From: Lachnospiraceae bacterium
Lineage (GTDB): Bacteria > Bacillota_A > Clostridia > Lachnospirales > Lachnospiraceae
Length of the DNA: 5,419 nt
Direction: 5' to 3'
NCBI GenBank assembly: GCA_017614185.1
Contig: JAGACI010000017.1
Coordinates: forward strand, 1-5,419
Below, one piece after another: positions 1 to 5,419 of the stretch. Position numbers and translations under genes: made by a program. The notes beneath the pieces are model-generated. The model saw only the letters and a list, made by a program, of their open reading frames with translations, searched no databases and was not told the DNA's origin. Each line of letters opens with the position of its first letter. Within the stretch, counting starts at the first letter, position 1.

Positions 1-1
1 A

Positions 2-184
2 AGCACAGGACTTCCCAAGTCCAATGTTCTCTACTTTGATCTTGAAGACAACGCATGGTGTTGTGCTCGTCCTTCTGGTACCGAGCCCAAGATTAAGTTT
101 TACATGGGCGTTAAGGGCACAAGCCTTGATGATGCCAAAGCAAAAAACGAAGCACTCACAAACGCAATAAAGGCACTCATCTAG
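2..184 (+). CDS. Phosphoglucomutase / phosphohexomutase, C-terminal fragment
   Basis: This is the 3' end of a gene that enters from the left edge, in the frame starting at base 2 and stopping at TAG 182-184. The 60 visible residues contain RPSGTEPKIKFY (codons from 68). This is the phosphate-binding loop of domain 4 in alpha-D-phosphohexomutases. The Lys-Ile-Lys-Phe-Tyr ending of the loop fits phosphoglucomutases of the PgcA type better than GlmM, where SGTEP is usually followed by a different hydrophobic stretch. The remaining tail, rich in Ala, Lys and Leu, is the usual closing helix. The enzyme would interconvert glucose 6-phosphate and glucose 1-phosphate (possibly also mannose phosphates) in the cytoplasm, feeding UDP-glucose and other nucleotide sugars. 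That suits the polysaccharide genes downstream, but a strong terminator separates them. The active-site serine and metal-binding domain lie outside the window, so the substrate is inferred from the loop only. Confidence 0.88.
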   Translation, partial: STGLPKSNVLYFDLEDNAWCCARPSGTEPKIKFYMGVKGTSLDDAKAKNEALTNAIKALI

Positions 185-193
185 CCTGATACA

Positions 194-230
194 AAAAGCC
201 TCTTCCTCGTGAAGAGGCTTTTCTTTGTTT
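194..230 (+). terminator. Rho-independent terminator after the phosphohexomutase
   Basis: A perfect 12-bp inverted repeat, AAAAGCCTCTTC (194-205) and GAAGAGGCTTTT (211-222), encloses a 5-base loop CTCGT. The T-rich tail TTTTCTTTGTTT follows to 230. The hairpin starts 9 bases after the TAG at 182-184. The A-run at the 5' foot means the structure could also stop transcription from the other strand, although no minus-strand gene is visible. It should separate the mutase transcript from the glycosyltransferase operon. Confidence 0.93.
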
Positions 231-280
231 CCGCGCTTCGGCCGATTCCGTGACGCATATAGTTTGCAAAAATGCTGTAT

Positions 281-284
281 AGGA
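281..284 (+). promoter_or_regulatory. Ribosome binding site that favours the ATG at 290
   Basis: AGGA (281-284) lies 5 bases before ATG 290, an acceptable Shine-Dalgarno spacing. The earlier in-frame ATG at 272 is preceded by AGTTTGCAAAA, which has no such motif. The site is short and modest, so the choice rests partly on family habit: related proteins begin close to the basic segment that follows Met-Gly-Lys. Confidence 0.55.
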
Positions 285-289
285 TAAGT

Positions 290-1639
290 ATGGGAAAAAT
301 TAATGTAACCAACTTTAAGCGTGCAATCAACTACATGAAGAAAAACGGCCTCTCCGCCATGCTCACCCTTGCTGCGGAAAGGCTTGAAAGTCATGCCTAT
401 GATGAGGAGACCTACGAGCCATTAAGCGAAGAGGAACTTGAAGCGCAAAGAAGGGATGCAGGTTCTTACTCGGTTAAGTTCAGCATCCTCGTACCGGCAT
501 TTAACACTCCGAAAGACTATTTTAAGAAGATGATTGAGTCCGTAGAAGAGCAGACTTACCCAAACTGGGAGCTATTAATCGGTGATGCAGGAGACGTTGA
601 AGCAGGCCTTAAAGATATAGCGGAAGAATATAATGACATGCGTGTCAGGTATGTGAAACTTGGCGATAACCTCGGAATCTCTGGTAATACCAACGAGTTG
701 CTTAAGCTTGCCAAGGGAGACTACGTGGCACTTCTTGATCACGACGATTTCCTGACTCCCGATGCTTTGTATGAGAACGCAAAACTTATTTCTAAAGCAC
801 AGGTTACTCCCAGATTAATTTATTCAGACGAAGACAAGTGCGATGGAGCTGGCGAGAGATTCTATGAAGTCTACAGAAAGCCTGACTTTAACTTTGACCT
901 TCTTTTATCCAATAATTACATCTGTCATTTTTTGGTGGTTAAACTTGAAGATATGCGAAATGTGGGCTTTAGAAGCGAGTATGACGGAGCCCAGGATTTG
1001 GATATCACTTTACGGACCGTCATGAGATTCATGCCGGGATTTAAGGAGATTTATCATATCCCCAAGGTCCTTTACCACTGGAGATGTCATGACGATTCAA
1101 CCGCCGCGAATCCCGAGAGTAAAAGATATGCATATGAAGCAGGCAAGGCAGCGATTGAAGATGCAGTTAAATCCCTTTCGTGGAATGCGAAAGTGTCGCA
1201 CTCTATGCACCTTGGCTTTTATAACGTAGATTACATTCCCGATACTTTTACGGTAAGGGAAGACATCGGTATTATAGGCGGCAAAGTAGTAAATGACAAG
1301 CATGTCATAATTGGCGGCATGATGGATAGGGACGGCAAAGTCATCTTTGCAGGCCTTAAAGATAAGCAGAGCGGTTACAGGAATACAGCCACGCTTAAGC
1401 AGGATGCGGAATACCTTGACATAAGATGCATGAAGGTCCGTCCTGAGCTCAGGGAAGTCTTTAAAGAGGCTACAGGCCTTGATTATATCGAGAATCCCGA
1501 GACCGGATTTTTCGAAGTAAAACTTCAAAATTATGATACAGATTTGATGAAAGTTTCCACGATAATATGTGACAGAATTAAAACAATGGGTTACAAGCTG
1601 CTATATGACCCGAATTGCAGCGTAAAGGTCAAAGAATGA
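290..1639 (+). CDS. Family 2 glycosyltransferase with C-terminal half-GT2 module
   Basis: A 449-residue cytoplasmic, probably membrane-associated enzyme that would move a sugar from a nucleotide donor to a lipid-linked glycan. Residue numbers are from ATG 290. After a basic, amphipathic start (1-35), the GT-A domain opens with the strand FSILVPAFN (64-72). The acidic GDAGD (98-102) follows, then the metal-binding DHDD (150-153), SDEDK (179-183), and AQDLD (234-238), which carries the likely catalytic-base region. The domain closes with HIPKVLYHWR (256-265). This order is that of rhamnan/O-antigen-type GT2 enzymes (COG1216/COG0463-like). Residues 310-449 resemble only the second half of another GT2 domain, with IIGGKVV (328-334), DGKVIFAG (348-355), CMKVRPELREVF (380-391) and MGYKLLYDP (433-441). 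The next gene starts inside its stop codon. A longer form from ATG 272 (455 residues) is possible. Donor and acceptor are unknown. Confidence 0.9.
   Translation: MGKINVTNFKRAINYMKKNGLSAMLTLAAERLESHAYDEETYEPLSEEELEAQRRDAGSYSVKFSILVPAFNTPKDYFKKMIESVEEQTYPNWELLIGDAGDVEAGLKDIAEEYNDMRVRYVKLGDNLGISGNTNELLKLAKGDYVALLDHDDFLTPDALYENAKLISKAQVTPRLIYSDEDKCDGAGERFYEVYRKPDFNFDLLLSNNYICHFLVVKLEDMRNVGFRSEYDGAQDLDITLRTVMRFMPGFKEIYHIPKVLYHWRCHDDSTAANPESKRYAYEAGKAAIEDAVKSLSWNAKVSHSMHLGFYNVDYIPDTFTVREDIGIIGGKVVNDKHVIIGGMMDRDGKVIFAGLKDKQSGYRNTATLKQDAEYLDIRCMKVRPELREVFKEATGLDYIENPETGFFEVKLQNYDTDLMKVSTIICDRIKTMGYKLLYDPNCSVKVKE
1624..1629 (+). promoter_or_regulatory. Ribosome binding site for the second glycosyltransferase
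   Basis: AAAGGT (1624-1629), inside the end of the preceding gene, places its GG 7 bases before ATG 1636. This supports ATG 1636 over an in-frame TTG at 1615 that would add seven residues with no recognisable site. The ATG overlaps the preceding TGA (1637-1639) as ATGA, a typical arrangement for translational coupling. Confidence 0.65.
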
Positions 1640-2592
1640 AGGCGAGTGTCGTTATACCGAACTATAACGGAATGAAGTTTTTACCCACTTGTTTGGCGAG
1701 CCTTGCGATGCAGACAGTGACCGACTTTGAGGTCATAGTTGTGGACAACGGTTCCACGGACGGTTCGGTGCAGTACCTTTCGAAGCACCCTGAGATAAGG
1801 CTTATTGCTTTTCCCGAGAATACGGGATTCTGCAAGGCGGTTAACGAGGGAATCAAGGCATCGGATGCAGAGTATGTAATCCTTCTAAACAATGACACCA
1901 AGGCGTATCCCACCTATATCGAATACCTCTTTAAGGCAATCGAGAAGGATGAGAGGATTTTTTCAGTTAATCCCATGATGCTTTCCATGGACAATCCGGG
2001 ACGCATCGATGACGCGGGCGATTTGTACTGCGCACTTGGCTGGGCCTTTGCAAGAGGCAAAGGAAAGCGCAAGGAGCTTTACGATACACCGAAGGATATC
2101 TTTTGTGCCTGCGGTGGCGCTTCCATTTACAGGCGTAAGGTTTTTGATGAAATAGGGCTTTTCGATGAAGAGCACTTCGCCTACCTTGAAGATCTGGACG
2201 TTGGATACAGAGCTCTGATTTATGGCTACAGAAACGTCTACTATCCGGACGCCAAGGTTTTACACGTTGGAAGCGGAGCTTCGGGATCAAGGTATAACGA
2301 GTTTAAGGTAAGGCTTTCATCTGCCAACAGCGTATACGTAATCGGCAAGAACATGCCGTTTTTACAGTGGTTAATCAATCTGCCGTTTTTATTTTTAGGC
2401 TTCAATATAAAAATTCTTTTTTTTATCCGACGAGGACTTGGCGGAACATATTTAAAGGGTCTGTTTCGCGGGATTGGGATGTGCTTTAAGCACTACGACA
2501 AGCATGTGCCTTTCCGGCTTAACCACATAAATAATTACTTTAGGATTCAAGTAATGCTGTGGGTGAATACAGTTCTTCGCCTCAAGGGATAA
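1636..2592 (+). CDS. Family 2 glycosyltransferase, WbbL/rhamnosyltransferase-like
   Basis: A 318-residue GT2 enzyme of the COG1216 group, whose best-known members move L-rhamnose from dTDP-rhamnose onto polyprenyl-diphosphate-linked sugars. Numbered from ATG 1636, it shows the start strand ASVVIPNYNG (3-12), the nucleotide-binding VDNGSTDGS (36-44), FPENTGFCKAVNEG (59-72), the metal-binding LNNDT (84-88), CACGGASIYRRKVFDEIG (157-174) and FDEEHFAYLEDLDVGYR (176-192). The Glu-Asp in that last block (185-186) is the expected catalytic-base position. HVGSGASGSRY (210-220) is the usual closing motif. A hydrophobic stretch (about 242-265) followed by basic residues suggests attachment to the inner face of the membrane. 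All expected motifs are present and the length is normal. It sits between another glycosyltransferase (ATGA overlap) and the initiating phosphotransferase (9-base gap). The rhamnose assignment is a family-level guess, since no dTDP-rhamnose genes are in view. Confidence 0.92.
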   Translation: MKASVVIPNYNGMKFLPTCLASLAMQTVTDFEVIVVDNGSTDGSVQYLSKHPEIRLIAFPENTGFCKAVNEGIKASDAEYVILLNNDTKAYPTYIEYLFKAIEKDERIFSVNPMMLSMDNPGRIDDAGDLYCALGWAFARGKGKRKELYDTPKDIFCACGGASIYRRKVFDEIGLFDEEHFAYLEDLDVGYRALIYGYRNVYYPDAKVLHVGSGASGSRYNEFKVRLSSANSVYVIGKNMPFLQWLINLPFLFLGFNIKILFFIRRGLGGTYLKGLFRGIGMCFKHYDKHVPFRLNHINNYFRIQVMLWVNTVLRLKG

Positions 2593-2596
2593 GGAT
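2591..2596 (+). promoter_or_regulatory. Ribosome binding site overlapping the upstream stop codon
   Basis: AAGGAT (2591-2596) shares two bases with the TAA (2590-2592) of the preceding glycosyltransferase. AAGGA ends 6 bases before ATG 2602. The arrangement fixes the start of the phosphotransferase gene and suggests that it is co-transcribed with, and perhaps translationally coupled to, the gene before it. Confidence 0.7.
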
Positions 2597-2601
2597 ATTA
2601 G

Positions 2602-4011
2602 ATGATAAGGGACAATCAGACATTACTTAATCGAATACACCTCGTATTGGATGCCATCATAGCGGCATGCGCCTATATGTTAGCATGGTATTTTTGGTTC
2701 GAAAGTCCCTGGGAACAGGTAGAAGAGGGCGCCGGTGTTCTCCCTATGGAGACCTATTTTTATGCCCTTACGTTCATCATTCCCGCTTATGTAGTTCTTT
2801 ACTACGCATTTAACCTGTACACTTCAAGGCGTACATCCAAGCAGCGCTACGAGATTTGGGGAATCATCAAGTCTAACACCGCAGGCGTTGCACTTTTCCT
2901 GATTGTTTTGTACATAGTCAATCAGCCATACTTCTCAAGAGGTATGATCGCTGTCTTCTATGTTTTTAACATCATTCTTACCTCGGTATTCAGGGTAATC
3001 TTAAGAAACTGCCTTAAGTTTTTCAGAAAAAGAGGATACAACCTTAAGCACGTTTTGCTCGTCGGATACTCGAGAGCAGCGGAAGAATATATTAAGAGAA
3101 TCGTAGACAATCCCCAGTGGGGTTACGATTGCGTGGGAATCCTTGATGACTCGGTTCCCGCAGGTACTCTTTTTAAAGGGGTAAAAGTTCTTGGAAGAAT
3201 CGATAACATTTACGAAATCCTTCCCGAGAACAAGCTTGATGAGATAGCAATCACCCTTTCACTTAAAGATTACGACAGACTTGAAGAGATGGTTTCAACC
3301 TGTGAGAAATCAGGTGTCCACACCAAGTTTATTCCCGATTATAACAGCCTGGTTCCAAGCCAGCCTTACACAGAGGATCTCGTTGGACTTCCTGTTATAA
3401 ACATTAGATACGTTCCTTTAACGAACCCCTTTAACGCTTTTGTCAAAAGGATATTCGACATCGTAGGTTCACTTATCGGAATTATTATCACATCACCGAT
3501 TCTTCTGGTGGTGGCACTCCTTGTTAAGTTCACAAGCCGCGGGCCCATCATTTTTAAGCAGGAGCGAGTAGGCCTTCACAACAAGAACTTTAACATGTAC
3601 AAATTCAGAACCATGAAGCTTCAGGCCGCTTCGGAAGAGGAGAAGGCCTGGACGGTTAAGGACGACCCGAGAGTTACAAAGGTTGGTCGATTCCTTCGTC
3701 GAACGAGTATCGACGAGTTGCCGCAGCTTTTCAATATATTGGTCGGTAAGATGAGTCTGGTTGGTCCCAGACCCGAAAGACCGCTCTTTGTAGACAAGTT
3801 CAAAGAAGAAATACCAAGATATATGGTTAAACATCAGGTCAGACCGGGACTTACCGGCTGGGCGCAGATAAACGGATATAGGGGAGATACTTCCATTAGG
3901 AAGCGTATCGAGTATGATATCTACTACATCGAAAACTGGACTCTCGGATTTGATGTAAAAATCTGCTTCCTAACAATTTTTAAAGGTTTTATCAACAAAA
4001 ACGCTTATTAA
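2602..4011 (+). CDS. Undecaprenyl-phosphate hexose-1-phosphate transferase (WcaJ/WbaP type)
   Basis: A 469-residue polytopic membrane enzyme that starts glycan assembly by transferring a hexose 1-phosphate, probably from UDP-glucose or UDP-galactose, to undecaprenyl phosphate. The N-terminal part has four predicted membrane helices (about 11-33, 52-72, 86-106, 112-134). A Rossmann-like CoA_binding_3 domain follows (about 148-255, starting KHVLLVGYSRAAEEY). The catalytic bacterial sugar transferase domain (about 278-469) contains KRIFDIVGS (282-290) and a re-entrant helix with Ser-Pro at 298-299. It also has KFRTM (334-338), the catalytic Asp-Glu pair in RTSIDELPQLFN (367-378), LVGPRPERP (386-394), RPGLTGWAQINGYRGD (414-429) and EYDIYYIENWT (437-447). 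The Tyr-Arg-Gly-Asp and Tyr-Tyr-Ile-Glu-Asn-Trp blocks resemble WcaJ-like glucose phosphotransferases. The length is typical of long-form enzymes. It is third in the operon, 24 bases before the LCP gene. Which hexose is used cannot be decided from sequence. Confidence 0.95.
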   Translation: MIRDNQTLLNRIHLVLDAIIAACAYMLAWYFWFESPWEQVEEGAGVLPMETYFYALTFIIPAYVVLYYAFNLYTSRRTSKQRYEIWGIIKSNTAGVALFLIVLYIVNQPYFSRGMIAVFYVFNIILTSVFRVILRNCLKFFRKRGYNLKHVLLVGYSRAAEEYIKRIVDNPQWGYDCVGILDDSVPAGTLFKGVKVLGRIDNIYEILPENKLDEIAITLSLKDYDRLEEMVSTCEKSGVHTKFIPDYNSLVPSQPYTEDLVGLPVINIRYVPLTNPFNAFVKRIFDIVGSLIGIIITSPILLVVALLVKFTSRGPIIFKQERVGLHNKNFNMYKFRTMKLQAASEEEKAWTVKDDPRVTKVGRFLRRTSIDELPQLFNILVGKMSLVGPRPERPLFVDKFKEEIPRYMVKHQVRPGLTGWAQINGYRGDTSIRKRIEYDIYYIENWTLGFDVKICFLTIFKGFINKNAY

Positions 4012-4021
4012 AAGGTATTAC

Positions 4022-4028
4022 GGAGGAA
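4022..4028 (+). promoter_or_regulatory. Strong ribosome binding site of the LCP gene
   Basis: GGAGGAA (4022-4028) is a near-ideal Shine-Dalgarno site whose GGAGG ends 9 bases before ATG 4036. It is clearly stronger than the sites of the three preceding genes (AGGA, AAAGGT, AAGGAT), so this last gene may be translated more than its operon partners. Confidence 0.85.
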
Positions 4029-4035
4029 TTTTAAA

Positions 4036-5169
4036 ATGGCAACACAGGACAGAAGACCTGCGCCAAACAGACGCGCACGTCGTGACAACCCCAGGCAGAA
4101 AGAGGCTCAGAGAAAGAAAAGAGCCATTATCTTAGGAGTTGAGATAGTAGTAATCCTTCTTATGCTTGTTGTGGTTACCATGGCAATCCGCGGTGAGGGT
4201 ATTTTCAAAGTTTTAAGTAACGAGACTTCTACCAGAGTTGAGGTTAACGAGACCGAGATTCAGGAGAAGATGAACGAGACCGTTTTGGAGAACGAGACAC
4301 TTAAGGGTTATCGTAACATAGCACTTTTCGGTGTAGACTCCACAACAGGTGCTCTTGAGAAGGGAACACGTTCGGATACAATCATTATCGCATCAATCAA
4401 CCAGGACACCAAAGAGGTTAAGCTTTGCTCAGTTTATCGTGACACCTATCTTAACAAGGGTAACGACAAGTACGGTAAGTGTAACGCAGCATATGCAAAC
4501 GGTGGTCCCAAGCAGGCTATGATGATGCTTAACATGAACCTTGACCTTAACATCACCGACTTCGTAACAGTTGGTTTCCAGGGCCTTACAGATGCAATCG
4601 ATGCACTCGGCGGCGTATGGATTGACGTTGACGAAGAGGAGATTAAGCATATCAACAACTACCAGATGTGTATTGCTGAGAACCTTAAGCGTTCATACAA
4701 CGAGGTTACTCAGACAGGTTATCAGCTCCTTGACGGACTTCAGGCTACAGCTTACTGCCGTATTCGTTACACCAAGGGTGATGACTACATGAGAACCTTC
4801 CGTCAGAGAGAAGTAATCAAGGCATGTATGGAGCAGGCCAAGAAGGCTAATGCTTCAACACTTAACAAGATTGCCGAGGCTATTTTCCCTGAGGTTTACA
4901 CATCACTTAAGCTTGATGAGATTCTTACAGTTCTTAGTGAAGTAACACAGTACCAGATTGTCGGCGACGATGGACTTCCTTTCGAGCAGTACAGAGGCTC
5001 AGGCACAATCGGTGCAAACGGAAGCTGCGTAGTTCCCGTTAACCTTACAGACAACGTAAAAGAGCTTCACAAGTTCCTCTTTAACGAGAACGATTATCAG
5101 GTTTCCGAGGAAATCAGCAAATACAGCGATGTAATTTACAACGATACCCATTCATATTTGGGTAACTAG
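4036..5169 (+). CDS. LytR-CpsA-Psr (LCP) family polysaccharide-to-cell-wall ligase
   Basis: A 377-residue membrane-anchored protein that, by family, transfers undecaprenyl-diphosphate-linked glycan to peptidoglycan on the outer face of the membrane. It has a very basic cytoplasmic tail (1-29), one membrane helix (about 30-51) and a stalk of about 40 residues. The LCP domain runs from about 92 to 275. It shows NIALFGVD (94-101, Asp101), GTRSDT (110-115, Asp114), SVYRDT (132-137, Arg135 and Asp136), KCNAAYANGG (148-157), LTDAIDALGGVWIDVD (184-199) and CRIRYTKGDDYMRTFRQRE (241-259). The last block carries Arg242, Arg244, Arg253, Arg256 and Gln257, matching the lipid-diphosphate-binding and catalytic residues of Cps2A/TagTUV proteins. 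The C-terminal region (about 280-377) is the usual LCP extension. It ends the operon, right before a terminator. The stalk carries four Asn-Glu-Thr triplets. Its place beside the initiating phosphotransferase suggests that it handles this cluster's polymer. Confidence 0.95.
   Translation: MATQDRRPAPNRRARRDNPRQKEAQRKKRAIILGVEIVVILLMLVVVTMAIRGEGIFKVLSNETSTRVEVNETEIQEKMNETVLENETLKGYRNIALFGVDSTTGALEKGTRSDTIIIASINQDTKEVKLCSVYRDTYLNKGNDKYGKCNAAYANGGPKQAMMMLNMNLDLNITDFVTVGFQGLTDAIDALGGVWIDVDEEEIKHINNYQMCIAENLKRSYNEVTQTGYQLLDGLQATAYCRIRYTKGDDYMRTFRQREVIKACMEQAKKANASTLNKIAEAIFPEVYTSLKLDEILTVLSEVTQYQIVGDDGLPFEQYRGSGTIGANGSCVVPVNLTDNVKELHKFLFNENDYQVSEEISKYSDVIYNDTHSYLGN
4219..4299 (+). repeat. Spaced repeat encoding four Asn-Glu-Thr triplets in the LCP stalk
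   Basis: The eight bases AACGAGAC occur at 4219, 4246, 4273 and 4291, all in frame, each followed by a different or repeated third base (T, C, C, A). They encode Asn-Glu-Thr at residues 62, 71, 80 and 86, so three copies are exactly 27 bases apart and the last is 18 bases on. The bases between the copies are not alike, so this is a short motif kept in register rather than a clean tandem duplication. It lies between the membrane helix and the LCP domain, outside the cell. Confidence 0.6.
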
Positions 5170-5180
5170 CAGGAGTTTTT

Positions 5181-5211
5181 AAAGGGAGTCGTTATGACGG
5201 CTCCCTTTTTT
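5181..5211 (+). terminator. Rho-independent terminator of the polysaccharide operon
   Basis: The 12-bp stem AAAGGGAGTCGT (5181-5192) pairs with ACGGCTCCCTTT (5197-5208), with one T-G wobble pair (5189 with 5200) and a 4-base loop TATG. An uninterrupted run of six T follows (5206-5211), the first three of which also pair in the stem. It starts 11 bases after the TAG of the LCP gene. It should end the four-gene transcript. Confidence 0.93.
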
Positions 5212-5219
5212 GATATAAT
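5211..5219 (+). promoter_or_regulatory. Extended -10 promoter abutting the terminator
   Basis: TGATATAAT (5211-5219) is a perfect TGN-TATAAT extended -10 element for the housekeeping sigma factor. The best -35-like hexamer at a usual distance is TTATGA (5192-5197, 16-base spacer), a poor match inside the terminator hairpin. The extended -10 would therefore have to do most of the work. Transcription would start about 5225-5227, at or next to the ATG at 5227. AT-rich DNA can produce this motif by chance, but its position just after a terminator and before an open frame supports it. Confidence 0.6.
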
Positions 5220-5226
5220 GATAAAG

Positions 5227-5419
5227 ATGGAAAAGTTTAAAAAGGTTGTTTTTACCCTAATTAAATATGTGACCGGAACGATGCTTACGGGCGTACTTTT
5301 ACTTGATATCATAAGGGATAAAAGGATTGAGTACGTCTTTAAGAACAGATCCGCCATTCCTAATTTTGCGATAGCCTTGATATTTATTATTCTGGCTTTA
5401 ATTGGCATGTATTTTTATG
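5227..5419 (+). CDS. Unidentified membrane protein, N-terminal fragment
   Basis: An open frame begins at ATG 5227 and runs off the right edge without a stop, giving 64 residues. It starts MEKFKKVVFTLIKYVTG with a basic, amphipathic or weakly hydrophobic segment (about 7-29). A charged stretch follows with Arg, Asp, Lys and Glu (about 30-45), then a clear membrane helix rich in Ile, Leu, Ala and Phe (about 48-64). I do not recognise the family. Its place after the operon could make it another envelope gene, but it sits behind a terminator with its own likely promoter. An in-frame ATG at 5218 lies inside the TATAAT and so would not be in a transcript from that promoter. ATG 5227 has no Shine-Dalgarno site, and a later start such as ATG 5281 is possible but also lacks a good one. 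Confidence 0.6.
   Translation, partial: MEKFKKVVFTLIKYVTGTMLTGVLLLDIIRDKRIEYVFKNRSAIPNFAIALIFIILALIGMYFY

Noticed and set aside
235..263. Possible promoter for the operon, with a TATAGT hexamer at 258-263 that would start transcription near 270.
   Set aside because: No acceptable -35 hexamer lies 16-18 bases upstream and there is no TG extension. The operon needs a promoter somewhere in 231-289, but the sequence does not single this one out.
272..289. Upstream ATG 272 as the start of the first glycosyltransferase.
   Set aside because: It has no Shine-Dalgarno motif, whereas ATG 290 has AGGA at 5 bases. The extra six residues carry no family motif. It remains possible.
1097..1528. Minus-strand open frame of 143 codons opposite the first glycosyltransferase.
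   Set aside because: No recognisable motif. It lies wholly inside a gene with clear family motifs and reads as a shadow of it.
1967..2290. Minus-strand frames (107 and 70 codons) opposite the second glycosyltransferase.
   Set aside because: The composition is arginine-, proline- and histidine-rich or patternless, with no domain. The opposite strand has all GT2 motifs in place.
2417..2424. Run of eight T inside the second glycosyltransferase, considered as a phase-variation slippage site.
   Set aside because: The run simply encodes the end of a Leu-Phe-Phe stretch in the hydrophobic C-terminal segment, the frame is intact, and no other sign of contingency-locus design is present.
5166..5408. 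Minus-strand open frame of 80 codons at the right edge.
   Set aside because: It runs through the terminator hairpin and lies opposite the plus-strand membrane protein frame, which has a promoter and a sensible membrane-protein composition. Its hydrophobic residues are explained as the reverse of that AT-rich sequence.

Overview
The window is a plain stretch of bacterial chromosome, all coding on the + strand, that looks like a Gram-positive low-to-medium GC Clostridia genome, most likely Lachnospiraceae. The basis is the protein style (LytR-CpsA-Psr protein with a short basic N-terminus and one membrane anchor, Clostridia-like glycosyltransferases), purine-rich Shine-Dalgarno sites, tight gene packing and hairpin-plus-T terminators. 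The genus assignment is inference.

Layout: (1) positions 2-184 hold the last 60 codons of an alpha-D-phosphohexomutase, probably phosphoglucomutase, closed by a strong terminator (194-230). (2) Positions 290-5169 hold a four-gene surface-polysaccharide operon: a family 2 glycosyltransferase with an odd C-terminal half-domain (290-1639), a WbbL/rhamnosyltransferase-like family 2 glycosyltransferase (1636-2592, overlapping by ATGA), a polyprenyl-phosphate hexose-1-phosphate transferase of the WcaJ/WbaP type (2602-4011), and an LCP-family polysaccharide-to-wall ligase (4036-5169). It ends in a second strong terminator (5181-5211). (3) A consensus extended -10 promoter (5211-5219) abuts that terminator, and an open reading frame for a membrane protein begins at 5227 and leaves the window at 5419.

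Together the operon supplies several steps of a lipid-linked glycan pathway. The mutase makes glucose 1-phosphate for UDP-glucose. The phosphotransferase loads the first sugar phosphate on undecaprenyl phosphate. The two glycosyltransferases extend the chain on the cytoplasmic face. After export by a flippase/polymerase or ABC transporter not seen here, the LCP protein attaches the polymer to peptidoglycan. The sugar identities cannot be read from sequence.

I see no mobile element, CRISPR array, RNA gene or evidently novel defence-like system. The most interesting points are the truncated second GT2 module in the first glycosyltransferase, the promoter-on-terminator junction with a possibly leaderless start at 5227, and a spaced Asn-Glu-Thr repeat in the stalk of the LCP protein.
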